NCBI RefSeq assembly: GCF_041381155.1
Contig: NC_091142.1
Span: 43,436,747-43,500,746 of the forward strand
Source of the DNA: Argopecten irradians
Lineage: Eukaryota; Mollusca; Bivalvia; Pectinida; Pectinidae
Reading direction: 5' to 3'
DNA length: 64,000 bases
Positions 51,566-64,000 of this stretch are shown here, piece after piece. The notes beneath the pieces were generated by a model. It was not told the origin of the DNA. It saw nothing but the letters and a program-made list of their open reading frames with translations, and ran no database searches. The first letter of the stretch is position 1. Each line of letters starts with the position of its first letter. Made by a program: the position numbers and the translations under genes.

Positions 51566-54500
51566 ATACCATAGTAGGCGAGAGTACCTACCTCGAGTAC
51601 ACCTGTCGGGTATGGACACACTGTATGGTAGATCTAGATACTATAGTAGTGGGAGATACCTACCTCAGTACACTGTCGGGTATGGTCCACACTGTATGGT
51701 AGATCTAGATACTATAGTAGGGAGATACCTACTCAGTACACTGTCAGGTATGGTCACACTGTATGGTAGATCTAGATACTATAGTAGGGAGATACCTACC
51801 TCAGTACACTGTCAGGTATGGTCACACTGTATGGTAGATCTAGATACTATAGTAGGGAGATACCAAACCTCAGTACACTGTCGGGTATGGTCACACTGTA
51901 TGGTAGATCTAGATACTATAGTAGGGAGATACCTACCTCAGTACACTGTCGGGTATGGTCACACTGTATGGTAGATCTAGATACTATAGTAGGGAGATAC
52001 CTACCTCATGTACACTGTCGGGTATGGACACACTGTATGGTAGATCTAGATACTATAGTAAAGATACCTACCTCAGTACACTATCCTGTATGGTCACACT
52101 GTATGGTAGATCTAGATACTATAGTAGGGAGATACCTACCTCAGTACACTGTCGGGTATGGTCACACTGTATGGTAGATCTAGATACTATAGTAGGGAGA
52201 TACCTACCTCAGTACACTGTCGGGTATGGTCACACTGTATGGTAGATCTAGATACTATAGTAGGGAGATACCTACATCAGTACACTGTCAGGTATGGTCA
52301 CACTGTATGGTAGATCTAGATACTACAGTAGGGAGATACCTACCTCAGTACACTGTCGGGTATGGTCACACTGTATGGTAGATCTAGATACTATAGTAGG
52401 GAGATACCTAGCTCAGTACACTGTCGGGTATGGTCACACTGTATGGTAGATCTAGATACTATAGTAGGGAGATACCTACCTCAGTACACTGTCGGGTATG
52501 GTCACACTGTATGGTAGATCTAGATACTATAGTAGGGAGATACCTACCTCAGTACACTGTCGGGTATGGTCACACACTGTATGGTAGATCTAGATACTAT
52601 AGTAGGGAGATACCTACCTCAGTACACTGTCGGGTATGGTCACACTGTATGGTAGATCTAGATACTATAGTAGGGAGATACCTACCTCAGTACACTGTCG
52701 GGTATGGTCACACTGTATGGTAGATCTAGATACTATAGTAGGGAGATACCTACCTCAGTACACTGTCGGGTATGGTCACACTGTATGGTAGATCTAGATA
52801 CTATAGTAGGGAGATACCTACTCAGTACACTGTCGGTATGGTCACACTGTATGGTAGATCTAGATACTATAGTAGGGAGATACCTACCTCAGTACACTGT
52901 CGGGTATGGTCACACTGTATGGTAGATCTAGATACTATAGTAGGGAGATACCTACCTCAGTACACTGTGGGTATGGTCACACTGTATGGTAGATCTAGAT
53001 ACTATAGTAGGGAGATACCTACCTCAGTACACTGTCTGGTATGGTCACACTGTATGGTAGATCTAGATACTATAGTAGGGAGATACCTACCTCAGTACAC
53101 TGTCTGGTATGGTCACACTGTATGGTAGATCTAGATACTATAGTAGGGAGATACCTACCTCAGTACACTGTCGGGTATGGTCACACTGTATGGTAGATCT
53201 AGATACTATAGTAGGGAGATACCTACCTCAGTACACTGTCGGGTATGGTCACACTGTATGGTAGATCTAGATACTATAGTAGGGAGATACCTACCTCAGT
53301 ACACTGTCGGGTATGGTCACACTGTATGGTAGATCTAGATACTATAGTAGGGAGATACCTACCTCAGTACACTGTCGGGTATGGTCACACTGTATGGTAG
53401 ATCTAGATACTATAGTAGGGAGATACCTACCTCAGTACACTGTCGGGTATGGTCACACTGTATGGTAGATCTAGATACTATAGTAGGGAGATACCTACCT
53501 CAGTACACTGTCGGGTATGGTCACACTGTATGGTAGATCTAGATACTATAGTAGGGAGATACCTACCTCAGTACACTGTCGGTATGGTCACACTGTATGG
53601 TAGATCTAGATACTATAGTAGGGAGATACCTACCTCAGTACACTGTCGGTATGGTCACACTGTATGGTAGATCTAGATACTATAGTAGGGAGATACCTAC
53701 CTCAGTACACTGTCGGGTATGGTCACACTGTATGGTAGATCTAGATACTATAGTAGGGAGATACCTACCTCAGTACACTGTCGGGTATGGTCACACTGTA
53801 TGGTAGATCTAGATACTATAGTAGGGAGATACCTACCTCAGTACACTGTCGGGTATGGTCACACTGTATGGTAGATCTAGATACTATAGTAGGGAGATAC
53901 CTACCTCAGTACACTGTCGGGTATGGTCACACTGTATGGTAGATCTAGATACTATAGTAGGGAGATACCTACCTCAGTACACTGTCGGGTATGGTCACAC
54001 TGTATGGTAGATCTAGATACTATAGTAGGGAGATACCTCAGTACACTCATGGTACACTGATACTATAGTAGGGAGGTACTGGTCATACACTGGGTATGGT
54101 ATGGTAGATCTAGATACTATAGTAGGGAGATACCTACCTCAGTACACTGTCGGGTATGGTCACACTGTATGGTAGATCTAGATACTATAGTAGGGAGATA
54201 CCTACCTCAGTACACTGTCGGGTATGGTCACACTGTATGGTAGATCTAGATACTATAGTAGGGAGATACCTACCTCAGTACACTGTCTGGTATGGTCACA
54301 CTGTATGGTAGATCTAGATACTATAGTAGGGAGATACCTACCTCAGTACACTGTCGGGTATGGTCACACTGTATGGTAGATCTAGATACTATAGTAGGGA
54401 GATACCTACCTCAGTACACTGTCGGGTATGGTCACACTGTATGGTAGATCTAGATACTATAGTAGGGAGATACCTACCTCAGTACACTGTCGGGTATGGT

Positions 54501-57039
54501 CACACTGTATGGTAGATCTAGATACTATAGTAGGGAGATACCTACCTCAGTACACTGTCTGGTATGGTCACACTGTATGGTAGATCTAGATACTATAGTA
54601 GGGAGATACCTACCTCAGTACACTGTCGGGTATGGTCACACTGTATGGTAGATCTAGATACTATAGTAGGGAGATACCTACCTCAGTACACTGTCGGGTA
54701 TGGTCACACTGTATGGTAGATCTAGATACTATAGTAGGGAGATACCTACCTCAGTACACTGTCGGGTATGGTCACACTGTATGGTAGATCTAGATACTAT
54801 AGTAGGGAGATACCTACCTCAGTACACTGTCGGGTATGGTCACACTGTATGGTAGATCTAGATACTATAGTAGGGAGATACCTACCTCAGTACACTGTCA
54901 GGTATGGTCACACTGTATGGTAGATCTAGATACTATAGTAGGGAGATACCTACCTCAGTACACTGTCGGGTATGGTCACACTGTATGGTAGATCTAGATA
55001 CTATAGTAGGGAGATACCTACCTCAGTACACTGTCAGGTATGGTCACACTGTATGGTAGATCTAGATACTATAGTAGGGAGATACCTACCTCAGTACACT
55101 GTCGGGTATGGTCACACTGTATGGTAGATCTAGATACTATAGTAGGGAGATACCTACCTCAGTACACTGTCTGGTATGGTCACACTGTATGGTAGATCTA
55201 GATACTATAGTAGGGAGATACCTACCTCAGTACACTATCCTGTATGGTAACACTGTATGGTAGATCTAGATACTATAGTAGGGAGATACCTACCTCAGTA
55301 CACTGTCGGGTATGGTCACACTGTATGGTAGATCTAGATACTATAGTAGGGAGATACCTACCTCAGTACACTGTCGGGTATGGTCACACTGTATGGTAGA
55401 TCTAGATACTATAGTAGGGAGATACCTACCTCAGTACACTGTCTGGTATGGTCACACTGTATGGTAGATCTAGATACTATAGTAGGGAGATACCTACCTC
55501 AGTACACTGTCGGGTATGGTCACACTGTATGGTAGATCTAGATACTATAGTAGGGAGATACCTACCTCAGTACACTGTCTGGTATGGTCACACTGTATGG
55601 TAGATCTAGATACTATAGTAGGGAGATACCTACCTCAGTACACTGTCAGGTATGGTCACACTGTATGGTAGATCTAGATACTATAGTAGGGAGATACCTA
55701 CCTCAGTACACTGTCGGGTATGGTCACACTGTATGGTAGATCTAGATACTATAGTAGGGAGATACCTACCTCAGTACACTGTCGGGTATGGTCACACTGT
55801 ATGGTAGATCTAGATACTATAGTAGGGAGATACCTACCTCAGTACACTGTCTGGTATGGTCACACTGTATGGTAGATCTAGATACTATAGTAGGGAGATA
55901 CCTACCTCAGTACACTGTCAGGTATGGTCACACTGTATGGTAGATCTAGATACTATAGTAGGGAGATACCTACCTCAGTACACTGTCGGTATGGTCACAC
56001 TGTATGGTAGATCTAGATACTATAGTAGGGAGATACCTACCTCAGTACACTGTCGGGTATGGTCACACTGTATGGTAGATCTAGATACTATAGTAGGGAG
56101 ATACCTACCTCAGTACACTGTCGGGTATGGTCACACTGTATGGTAGATCTAGATACTATAGTAGGGAGATACCTACCTCAGTACACTGTCGGGTATGGTC
56201 ACACTGTATGGTAGATCTAGATACTATAGTAGGGAGATACCTACCTCAGTACACTGTCTGGTATGGTCACACTGTATGGTAGATCTAGATACTATAGTAG
56301 GGAGATACCTACCTCAGTACACTGTCGGGTATGGTCACACTGTATGGTAGATCTAGATACTATAGTAGGGAGATACCTACCTCAGTACACTGTCGGGTAT
56401 GGTCACACTGTATGGTAGATCTAGATACTATAGTAGGGAGATACCTACCTCAGTACACTGTCGGGTATGGTCACACTGTATGGTAGATCTAGATACTATA
56501 GTAGGGAGATACCTACCTCAGTACACTGTCGGGTATGGTCACACTGTATGGTAGATCTAGATACTATAGTAGGGAGATACCTACCTCAGTACACTGTCGG
56601 GTATGGTCACACTGTATGGTAGATCTAGATACTATAGTAGGGAGATACCTACCTCAGTACACTATCCTGTATGGTCACACTGTATGGTAGATCTAGATAT
56701 ACTATAGTAGGGAGATACCTACCTCAGTACACTGTCGGGTATGGTCACACTGTATGGTAGATCTAGATACTATAGTAGGGAGATACCTACCTCAGTACAC
56801 TGTCGGGTATGGTCACACACTGTATGGTAGATCTAGATACTATAGTAGGGAGATACCTACCTCAGTACACTTCGGGTATGGTCACATGTATGGTAGATCT
56901 AGATACTATAGTAGGGAGATACCTACCTCAGTACACTGTCGGGTATGGTCACACTGTATGGTAGATCTAGATACTATAGTAGGGGATACCTACCTCAGTA
57001 CACTGTCGGGTAATCACACTGTATGGTAGATCTAGATAC
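51566..57039. repeat. Minisatellite, 68-bp unit, ~80 copies, starting at a splice donor
   Basis: Read on the minus strand, the unit begins GTATCTAGATCTACCATACA, continues GTGTGACCATACCCGACAGT and GTACTGAGGTAGGTATCTCC, and ends CTACTATA. Its first base follows directly the last coding base of the SEC14-like exon at 57040-57133, so the array occupies the intron from position 1. Each unit holds two donor-like sites (ATA|GTATCT and CTGAG|GTAGGT). A scrambled copy lies at 54030-54110. Confidence 0.96.
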
Positions 57040-57133
57040 TATTGCTGTTCACCGTCACACCGTAAATTTTTCTCTGTCCACCACTATTGGCGTTAGCATA
57101 CAACTCCTTCGGAACATCACACCTATGGACAAT
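57040..57133 (-). CDS. SEC14-like protein, exon C (linker into the GOLD domain)
   Basis: A 94-nt exon on the minus strand. The acceptor is TTTACTAAGTATCTAAG with a T-rich tract and a TACTAAG branch-point-like motif; the predicted donor is AGCAATA|GTATCT. It reads IVHRCDVPKELYANANSGG and then QRKIYGVTVNSN plus one base. It begins in phase 0, matching the phase-0 end of exon B. The join ...PRCGDM-IVHRCDVPKELY corresponds to the conserved region just after the CRAL-TRIO domain of SEC14L proteins (PKC..KINYGGDVPRKYY type). Reading past the predicted donor meets an in-frame TAG two codons later, which supports a splice there. The exon is an island: about 30 bp separate it from the 58-bp array on one side, and the 68-bp array touches it on the other. 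The next GOLD exons were not found in the window. Confidence 0.8.
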
Positions 57134-57164
57134 CTTAGATACTTAGTAAAGATAAAAAAATATT

Positions 57165-60100
57165 ACATCTAGATCCCCAAACTTGTCTACTAGTCCACCC
57201 CGTATTACCCACCATATCACCACATCTAGGATCCCCAAACTTGTCTACTAGTCCACCCCGTATTACCCACCATATCACCACATCTAGGATCCCCAAAACT
57301 TGTCTACTAGTCCATCCTGTATTACCCACCATATCACCACATCTAGGATCCCCAAAACTTGTCTACTAGTCCACCCTGTATTACCCACCATATCACCACA
57401 TCTAGGATCCCCAAACTTGTCTACTAGTCCACCCTGTATTAACCCACCATATCACCACATCTAGGATCCCCAAATTGTCTACTAGTCCACCCTGTGTATT
57501 ACCCACCATATCACCACATCTAGGATCCCCAAACTTGTCTACTAGTCCACCCCGTATTACCCACCATATCACCACATCTAGATCCCCAAACTTGTCTACT
57601 AGTCCACCCTGTATTACCCACCATATCACCACATCTAGGATCCCCAAACTTGTCTACTAGTCCACCCTGTATTACCCACCATATCACCACATCTAGGATC
57701 CCCAAACTTGTCTCTACTAGTCCACCCTGTATTACCCACCATATCACCACATCTAGGATCCCCAAACTTGTCTACTAGTCCACCCCGTATTACCCACCAT
57801 ATCACCACATCTAGGATCCCCAAAACTTGTCTACTAGTCCACCCGTATTACCCACCATATCACCACATCTAGGATCCCCAAACTTGTCTACTAGTCCACC
57901 CTGTATTACCCACCATATCACAACATCTAGGATCCCCAAACTTGTCTACTAGTCCACCCTGTATTACCCACCATATCACCACATCTAGGATCCCCAAACT
58001 TGTCTACTAGTCCACCCCGTATTACCCACCATATCACCACATCTAGGATCCCCAAATTGTCTACTAGTCCACCCTGTATTACCCACCATATCACCACATC
58101 TAGGATCCCCAAACTTGTCTACTAGTCCACCCCGTATTACCCACCATATCACAACATCTAGGATCCCCAAACTTGTCTACTAGTCCACCCTGTATTACCC
58201 ACCATATCACCACATCTAGGATCCCCAAACTTGTCTACTAGTCCACCCTGTATTACCCACCATATCACCACATCTAGGATCCCCAAACTTGTCTACTAGT
58301 CCACCCCGTATTACCCACCATATCCACATCTAGGATCCCCAAACTTGTCTACTAGTCCACCCTGTATTACCCACCATATCACCACATCTAGGATCCCCAA
58401 ACTTGTCTACTAGTCCACCCCGTATTACCCACCATATCACCACATCTAGGATCCCAAACTTGTCTACTAGTCCACCCTGTATTACCCACCATATCACCAC
58501 ATCTAGGATCCCCAAACTTGTCTACTAGTCCACCCCGTATTACCCACCATATCACCACATCTAGGATCCCCAAACTTGTCTACTAGTCCACCCTGTATTA
58601 CCCACCATATCACCACATCTAGGATCCCCAAAACTTGTCTACTAGTCCACCCCGTATTACCACCATATCACCACATCTAGGATCCCCAACTTGCTCTTAG
58701 TCCACCGTATTACCCACCATATCACCACATCTAGGATCCCCAAACTTGTCTACTAGTCCACCCGTATTACCCACCATATCACCACATCTAGGATCCCCAA
58801 ACTTGTCTACTAGTCCACCCCGTATTACCCACCATATCACAACATCTAGGATCCCCAAACTTGTCTACTAGTCCACCCTGTATTACCCACCATATCACCA
58901 CATCTAGGATCCCCAAACTTGTCTACTAGTCCACCCCGTATTACCCACCATATCACCACATCTAGGATCCCCAAACTTGTCTACTAGTCCACCCGTATTA
59001 CCCACCATATCACCACATCTAGGATCCCCAAACTTGTCTACTAGTCACCCCGTATTACCCACCATATCACCACATCTAGGATCCCCAAACTTGTCTACTA
59101 GTCCACCCTGTATTACCCACCATATCACCACATCTAGGATCCCAAAACTTGTCTACTAGTCCACCCCGTATTACCCACCATATCACAACATCTAGGATCT
59201 CCAAACTTGTCTACTAGTCCACCCTGTATTACCCACCATATCACCACATCTAGGATCCCCAAACTTGTCTACTAGTCCACCCCGTATTACCCACCATATC
59301 ACCACATCTAGGATCCCCAAACTTGTCTACTAGTCCACCCCGTATTACCCACCATATCACCACATCTAGGATCTCCAAACTTGTCTACTAGTCCACCCTG
59401 TATTACCCACCATATCACCACATCTAGGATCCCCAAACTTGTCTACTAGTCCACCCCGTATTACCCACCATATCACCACATCTAGGATCCCAAACTTGTC
59501 TACTAGTCCATCCCTTATTACCCACCATATCACCACATCTAGGATCCCCAAACTTGTCTACTAGTCCACCCCGTATTACCCACCATATCACCACATCTAG
59601 GATCCCCAAACTTGTCTACTAGTCCACCCCGTATTACCCACCATATCACCACATCTAGGATCCCCAAACTTGTCTACTAGTCCACCCCGTATTACCCACC
59701 ATATCACAACATCTAGGATCCCCAAAACTTGTCTACTAGTCCACCCCGTATTACCCACCATATCACCACATCTAGGATCCCCAAACTTGTCTACTAGTCC
59801 ACCCCGTATTACCCACCATATCACCACATCTAGGATCCCCAAACTTGTCTACTAGTCCACCCCGTATTACCCACCATATCACCACATCTAGGATCCCCAA
59901 ACTTGTCTACTAGTCCACCCCGTATTACCCACCATATCACCACATCTAGGATCCCAAACTTGTCTACTAGTCCACCCCGTATTACCCACCATATCACCAC
60001 ATCTAGGATCTCCAAACTTGTCTACTAGTCCACCCCGTATTACCCACCATATCACCACATCTAGGATCCCCAAACTTGTCTACTAGTCCACCCTGTATTA

Positions 60101-62978
60101 CCCACCATATCACCACATCTAGGATCCCCAAACTTGTCTACTAGTCCACCCTGTATTACCCACCATATCACCACATCTAGGATCCCCAAACTTGTCTACT
60201 AGTCCACCCTGTATTACCCACCATATCACCACATCTAGGATCCCCAAACTTGTCTACTAGTCCACCCCGTATTACCCACCATATCACCACATCTAGGATC
60301 CCAAACTTGTCTACTAGTCCACCCTGTATTACCCACCATATCACCACATCTAGGATCCCAAACTTGTCTACTAGTCCACCCCGTATTACCCACCATATCA
60401 CCACATCTAGGATCCCCAAACTTGTCTACTAGTCCACCCCGTATTACCCACCATATCACCACATCTAGGATCTCCAAACTTGTCTACTAGTCCACCCCGT
60501 ATTACCCACCATATCACAACATCTAGGATCCCCAAACTTGTCTACTAGTCCACCCTGTATTACCCACCATATCACCACATCTAGGATCCCCAAACTTGTC
60601 TACTAGTCCACCCCGTATTACCCACCATATCACCACATCTAGGATCCCCAAACTTGTCTACTAGTCCACCCTAACCACATATCACACATCTAGGATCCCA
60701 AACTTGTCTACTAGTCCCTATTACCCACCATATCACCACATCTAGGATCTCCAAACTTGTCTACTAGTCCACCCGTATTACCCACCATATCACCACATCT
60801 AGGATCCCCAAACTTGTCTACTAGTCCACCCCGTATTACCCACCATATCACCACATCTAGGATCCCCAAACTTGTCTACTAGTCCACCCTGTATTACCCA
60901 CCATATCACCACATCTAGGATCCCCAAACTTGTCTACTAGTCCACCCCGTATTACCCACCATATCACCACATCTAGGATCCCCAAACTTGTCTACTAGTC
61001 CACCCCTGTATTACCACCACCATATCACCACATCTAGGATCCCCAAACTTGTCTACTAGTCCACCCGTATTACCCACCATATCACCACATCTAGGATCCC
61101 CAAACTTGTCTACTAGTCCACCCCGTATTACCCACCATATCACCACATCTAGGATCTCCAAACTTGTCTACTAGTCCACCCCGTATTACCCACCATATCA
61201 CCACATCTAGGATCTCCAAACTTGTCTACTAGTCCACCCCGTATTACCCACCATATCACCACATCTAGGATCCCCAAACTTGTCTACTAGTCCACCCCGT
61301 ATTACCCACCATATCACCACATCTAGGAAATCCAAACTTGTCTACTAGTCCACCCCGTATTACCCACCATATCACCACATCTAGGATCCCCAAACTTGTC
61401 TACTAGTCCACCCCGTATTACCCACCATATCACCACATCTAGGATCCCCAAACTTGTCTACTAGTCCACCCCGTATTACCCACCATATCACCACATCTAG
61501 GATCTCCAAACTACTTGTCTACTAGTCCATCCCTGTATTACCCACCATATCACCACATCTAGGATCCCCAAACTTGTCTACTAGTCCACCCCGTATTACC
61601 CACCATATCACCACATCTAGGATCCCCAAACTTGTCTACTAGTCCACCCCGTATTACCCACCATATCACCACATCTAGGATCCCCAAACTTGTCTACTAG
61701 TCCACCCTGTATTACCCACCATATCACCACATCTAGGATCCCCAAACTTGTCTACTAGTCCACCCCGTATTACCCACCATTATCACCACATCTAGGATCC
61801 CCAAACTTGTCTACTAGTCCACCCCGTATTACCCACCATATCACCACATCTAGGATCCCCAAACTTGTCTACTAGTCCACACGTATTACAACCATATCAC
61901 CACATCTAGGATCCCCACACTTGTCTACTAGTCCACCCTGTATTACCCACCATATCACCACATCTAGGATCCCCAAACTTGTCTACTAGTCCACCCTGTA
62001 TTACCCACCATATCACCACATCTAGGATCTCCAAACTTGTCTACTAGTCCACCCTGTATTACCCACCATATCACCACATCTAGGATCCCCAAACTTGTCT
62101 ACTAGTCCACCCCGTATTACCCACCATATCACCACATCTAGGATCCCAAACTTGTCTACTAGTCCACCCTGTATTACCCACCATATCACCACATCTAGGA
62201 TCCTCCAAACTTGTCTACTAGTCCACCCCGTATTACCCACCATATCACCACATCTAGGATCCCCAAACTTGTCTACTAGTCCACCCTGTATTACCCACCA
62301 TATCACCACATCTAGGATCCCCAAACTTGTCTACTAGTCCACCCCGTATTACCCACCATATCACCACATCTAGGATCCCCAAACTTGTCTACTAGTCCAC
62401 CCGTATTACCCACCATATCACCACATCTAGGATCCCAAACTTGTCTACTAGTCCACCACTGTATTACCCACCATATCACCACATCTAGGATCCCCAAACT
62501 TGTCTACTAGTCCACAACGTATTACCCACCATATCACCACATCTAGGATCCCCAAACTTGTCTACTAGTCCACCCTGTATTACCCACCATATCACCACAT
62601 CTAGGATCCCCAAACTTGTCTCTCTACTAGTCCACCCCGTATTACCCACCATATCACCACATCTAGGATCCCCAAACTTGTCTACTAGTCCACCCCGTAT
62701 TACCCACCATATCACCACATCTAGGATCCCCAAACTTGTCTACTAGTCCACCCCGTATTACCCACCATATCACCACATCTAGGATCCCCAAACTTGTCTA
62801 CTAGTCCACAACGTATTACTAACCATATCACCACATCTAGGATCCCCACACTTGTCTACTAGTCCACCCTGTATTACCCACCATATCACCACATCTAGGA
62901 TCTCCAAACTTGTCTACTAGTCTACACTGTATTACCCACCATATCACCACATCTAGGATCCCCAAACTTGTCTACTAG
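57165..62978. repeat. Minisatellite, 58-bp unit, ~100 copies, an amplified exon/intron junction
   Basis: Read on the minus strand, each unit is TAGTAGACAAGTTTGGGGAT, CCTAGATGTGGTGATATG, then GTGGGTAATACGGGGTGGAC. The first ~38 nt equal the 3' end of the SEC14-like exon B (coding VDKFGDPRCGDM) and the last ~20 nt equal the start of its intron, including the donor ATG|GTGGGT. The copy at 62940-62978 is the real exon end and matches the array consensus. Variation is limited to CCCC/CCTG, one-base indels, and AC/AA near TCACCACATC. The period of 58 is not a multiple of three, so units cannot be read through as coding repeats. Confidence 0.96.
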
Positions 62979-63046
62979 GGTTCCACCATATGCAGCAGGT
63001 AACTGGTCGGCATCAATGTGTTCCAGTAACGTGTCCTTGTAGTTAG
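62940..63046 (-). CDS. SEC14-like protein, exon B (end of the CRAL-TRIO domain)
   Basis: A 107-nt minus-strand exon. Acceptor: TATCTTTGTCAACACAG|CTAAC. Donor: GATATG|GTGGGT. It reads NYKDTLLEHIDADQLPAAYG and then GTLVDKFGDPRCGDM. This is the characteristic C-terminal end of CRAL-TRIO lipid-binding domains of the SEC14L type (W/YK..LL.HI..DQLP.EYGGT..D..G.P.C). SEC14L proteins bind and transfer hydrophobic ligands such as phosphoinositides or tocopherol in the cytosol. Intron phases agree with exon A (one base carried in) and exon C (phase 0). The last 39 nt are also the seed of the 58-bp array next to it. Confidence 0.9.
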
Positions 63047-63282
63047 CTGTGTTGACAAAGATATTCAGAAAAGGATTATTTATAAACGCGACAGATGAAA
63101 CGGTAAGTGTATTAATCATGTTTATATAGTAAAGATTAGCTGCAATCAATTACCAAACGACTTGTGTTTTAATTCTTGATAATGTACTTAAAGTTACTGC
63201 TTTCTATAGACTACCGTTTCTAGCTGTAATATCGATATTTCAGGTCATTTTCGCAATTAATTTATTATCAAACATTACGTAC

Positions 63283-63369
63283 TTGTACCAAATACTTTGA
63301 TTTTCTTTCTGGTCTCTTCCGCAACAAAGGGACGAACAAGTTTCCAGATTACAGGGAAAATTTTGGGAG
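63283..63369 (-). CDS. SEC14-like protein, exon A (CRAL-TRIO domain)
   Basis: An 87-nt minus-strand exon. Acceptor: TTTGTTTCTTCAG|CTCCC. It reads PKIFPVIWKLVRPFVAEETR then KKIKVFGT, matching the (A)PK(I/L)FP..(Y/W)..(I/V)(K/R)PF(L/V).E.TR.KI.VLG segment of SEC14L CRAL-TRIO domains. The donor is taken as ACAA|GTACGT; an alternative TTTG|GTACAA six bases upstream is also in phase and would give VFANYKD instead of VFGTTNYKD. Both are one residue off the usual spacing, so the choice is open. Upstream exons (CRAL-TRIO N-terminal part) are not visible before 64000. Confidence 0.88.
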
Positions 63370-64000
63370 CTGAAGAAACAAACATATGAATAAAATATCT
63401 TTGGTAACAATATTGACGGATTTGAAATAGTCCGTCATGCAAAATACAAAAGCCACAAAAAAGACACATTAAAAGTTTTCATATGCTATAAGATAAGAAT
63501 ATACGGGAAACTAATCGTTTCAAGGTTAAACGTGACTTAAAAGAAAACCTAAAACAACTAATTATCCTTAGACGGCGAAGATATATTCAAGGCCTCTTGA
63601 GACAGCAATGTTGATAATCATTGTCAATACATAATGTATAATCATTATTGATGAATATTTGATGATAGCAATACTCTCAACTTTATCATCATGATGAAAA
63701 ATCTAAGTGCAAGGCCACTCATAGATGCTGTAAATGAAGGACTCAAACAAAGGAATAAAGAAATTGGTTTAGCATTTATATTGAATTTAGTATACTGCAC
63801 ATGTTGTAGTATATACTAAGTGTGCAGTGTACATGTTGAATTTTTTAGTTAAACAAAAGATATTTACGGTATACCGTATCTATTTTATGATGTTTAAAGT
63901 TGTTTCAAGAACATTAAGTTTAATAACTCCCTTTCCTGAAATAACTGAAATAATTTTTATATTTAAATTTCTCATTTCTGAAATAACGATTTCAACACCA
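63370..64000 (-). other. Upstream intron of the SEC14-like gene
   Basis: AT-rich sequence without a recognisable further exon. A small inverted repeat (ACTGCACA and TGTGCAGT near 63795-63829) is the only structure noticed. Confidence 0.5.

Noticed and set aside
51612..57029. Short repeated frames MVTLYGRSRYYS... in the 68-bp array
   Set aside because: 68 is not a multiple of three, so frames end quickly. The array is intronic to the SEC14-like gene.
57135..62733. Repeated minus-strand frames with VDKFGDPRCGDMV
   Set aside because: The peptide is real only in the single copy at 62940-62978, which belongs to exon B. The other ~100 copies are intronic and cannot stay in frame (58-bp period).
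1..64000. CRISPR arrays
   Set aside because: All arrays are head-to-tail minisatellites without unique spacers of constant length, and the genes are eukaryotic.

Overview
This window looks like animal (metazoan) nuclear DNA, most likely from a mollusc or another lophotrochozoan. The reasons are AT-rich sequence, multi-exon genes with GT-AG introns, short cut-and-paste element remnants, and very large amounts of private intronic and intergenic minisatellite. No bacterial operons, Shine-Dalgarno sites, tRNA or rRNA genes were seen. The species assignment is inference.

By eye, about 50 kb of the 64 kb (roughly 78%) is tandem repeat. There are about 18 large arrays plus a few very small ones. 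They look unrelated to each other, with unit lengths of about 24, 25, 26, 30, 33, 38, 40, 41, 42, 44, 50, 57, 58, 63 and 68 bp. The largest is a 14.6 kb array of a 63-bp unit (31876-46480). Many long open frames in these arrays are artefacts of units whose length is a multiple of three.

Real gene content is small. (1) On the + strand, the 3' end of a gene I do not recognise: exon 716-855, a possible 47-nt cassette exon 2677-2723, and the terminal coding exon 3805-4136. (2) On the - strand, 27011-28237, a complete intronless 408-residue type II membrane glycosyltransferase of the Anp1/Mnn9/Van1 family (GT62), a family best known from fungi. (3) On the - strand, three consecutive exons (63369-63283, 63046-62940, 57133-57040) of a SEC14-like lipid-transfer protein. 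They encode the end of the CRAL-TRIO domain and the linker into the GOLD domain. Its 5' exons lie beyond the right edge and its GOLD exons were not found.

The most striking observation is how arrays relate to splice junctions. The 58-bp array (57165-62978) is made of about 100 copies of the last ~38 nt of a SEC14-like coding exon fused to the first ~20 nt of the following intron, so every unit carries a copy of the splice donor. The next exon (94 nt) is an island between that array and a 68-bp array whose units begin exactly at its predicted donor. The array at 1-715 likewise ends in the acceptor of the exon at 716, and each of its units carries the same acceptor-like end. This suggests minisatellites seeded at exon/intron boundaries.

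The low-copy segment 25.1-31.9 kb holds GT62, a 635-bp pogo/Tigger-like non-autonomous element with perfect 21-bp inverted ends and a TA duplication, a 54-bp-arm hairpin, and a dispersed repeat shared with position ~907-1078.
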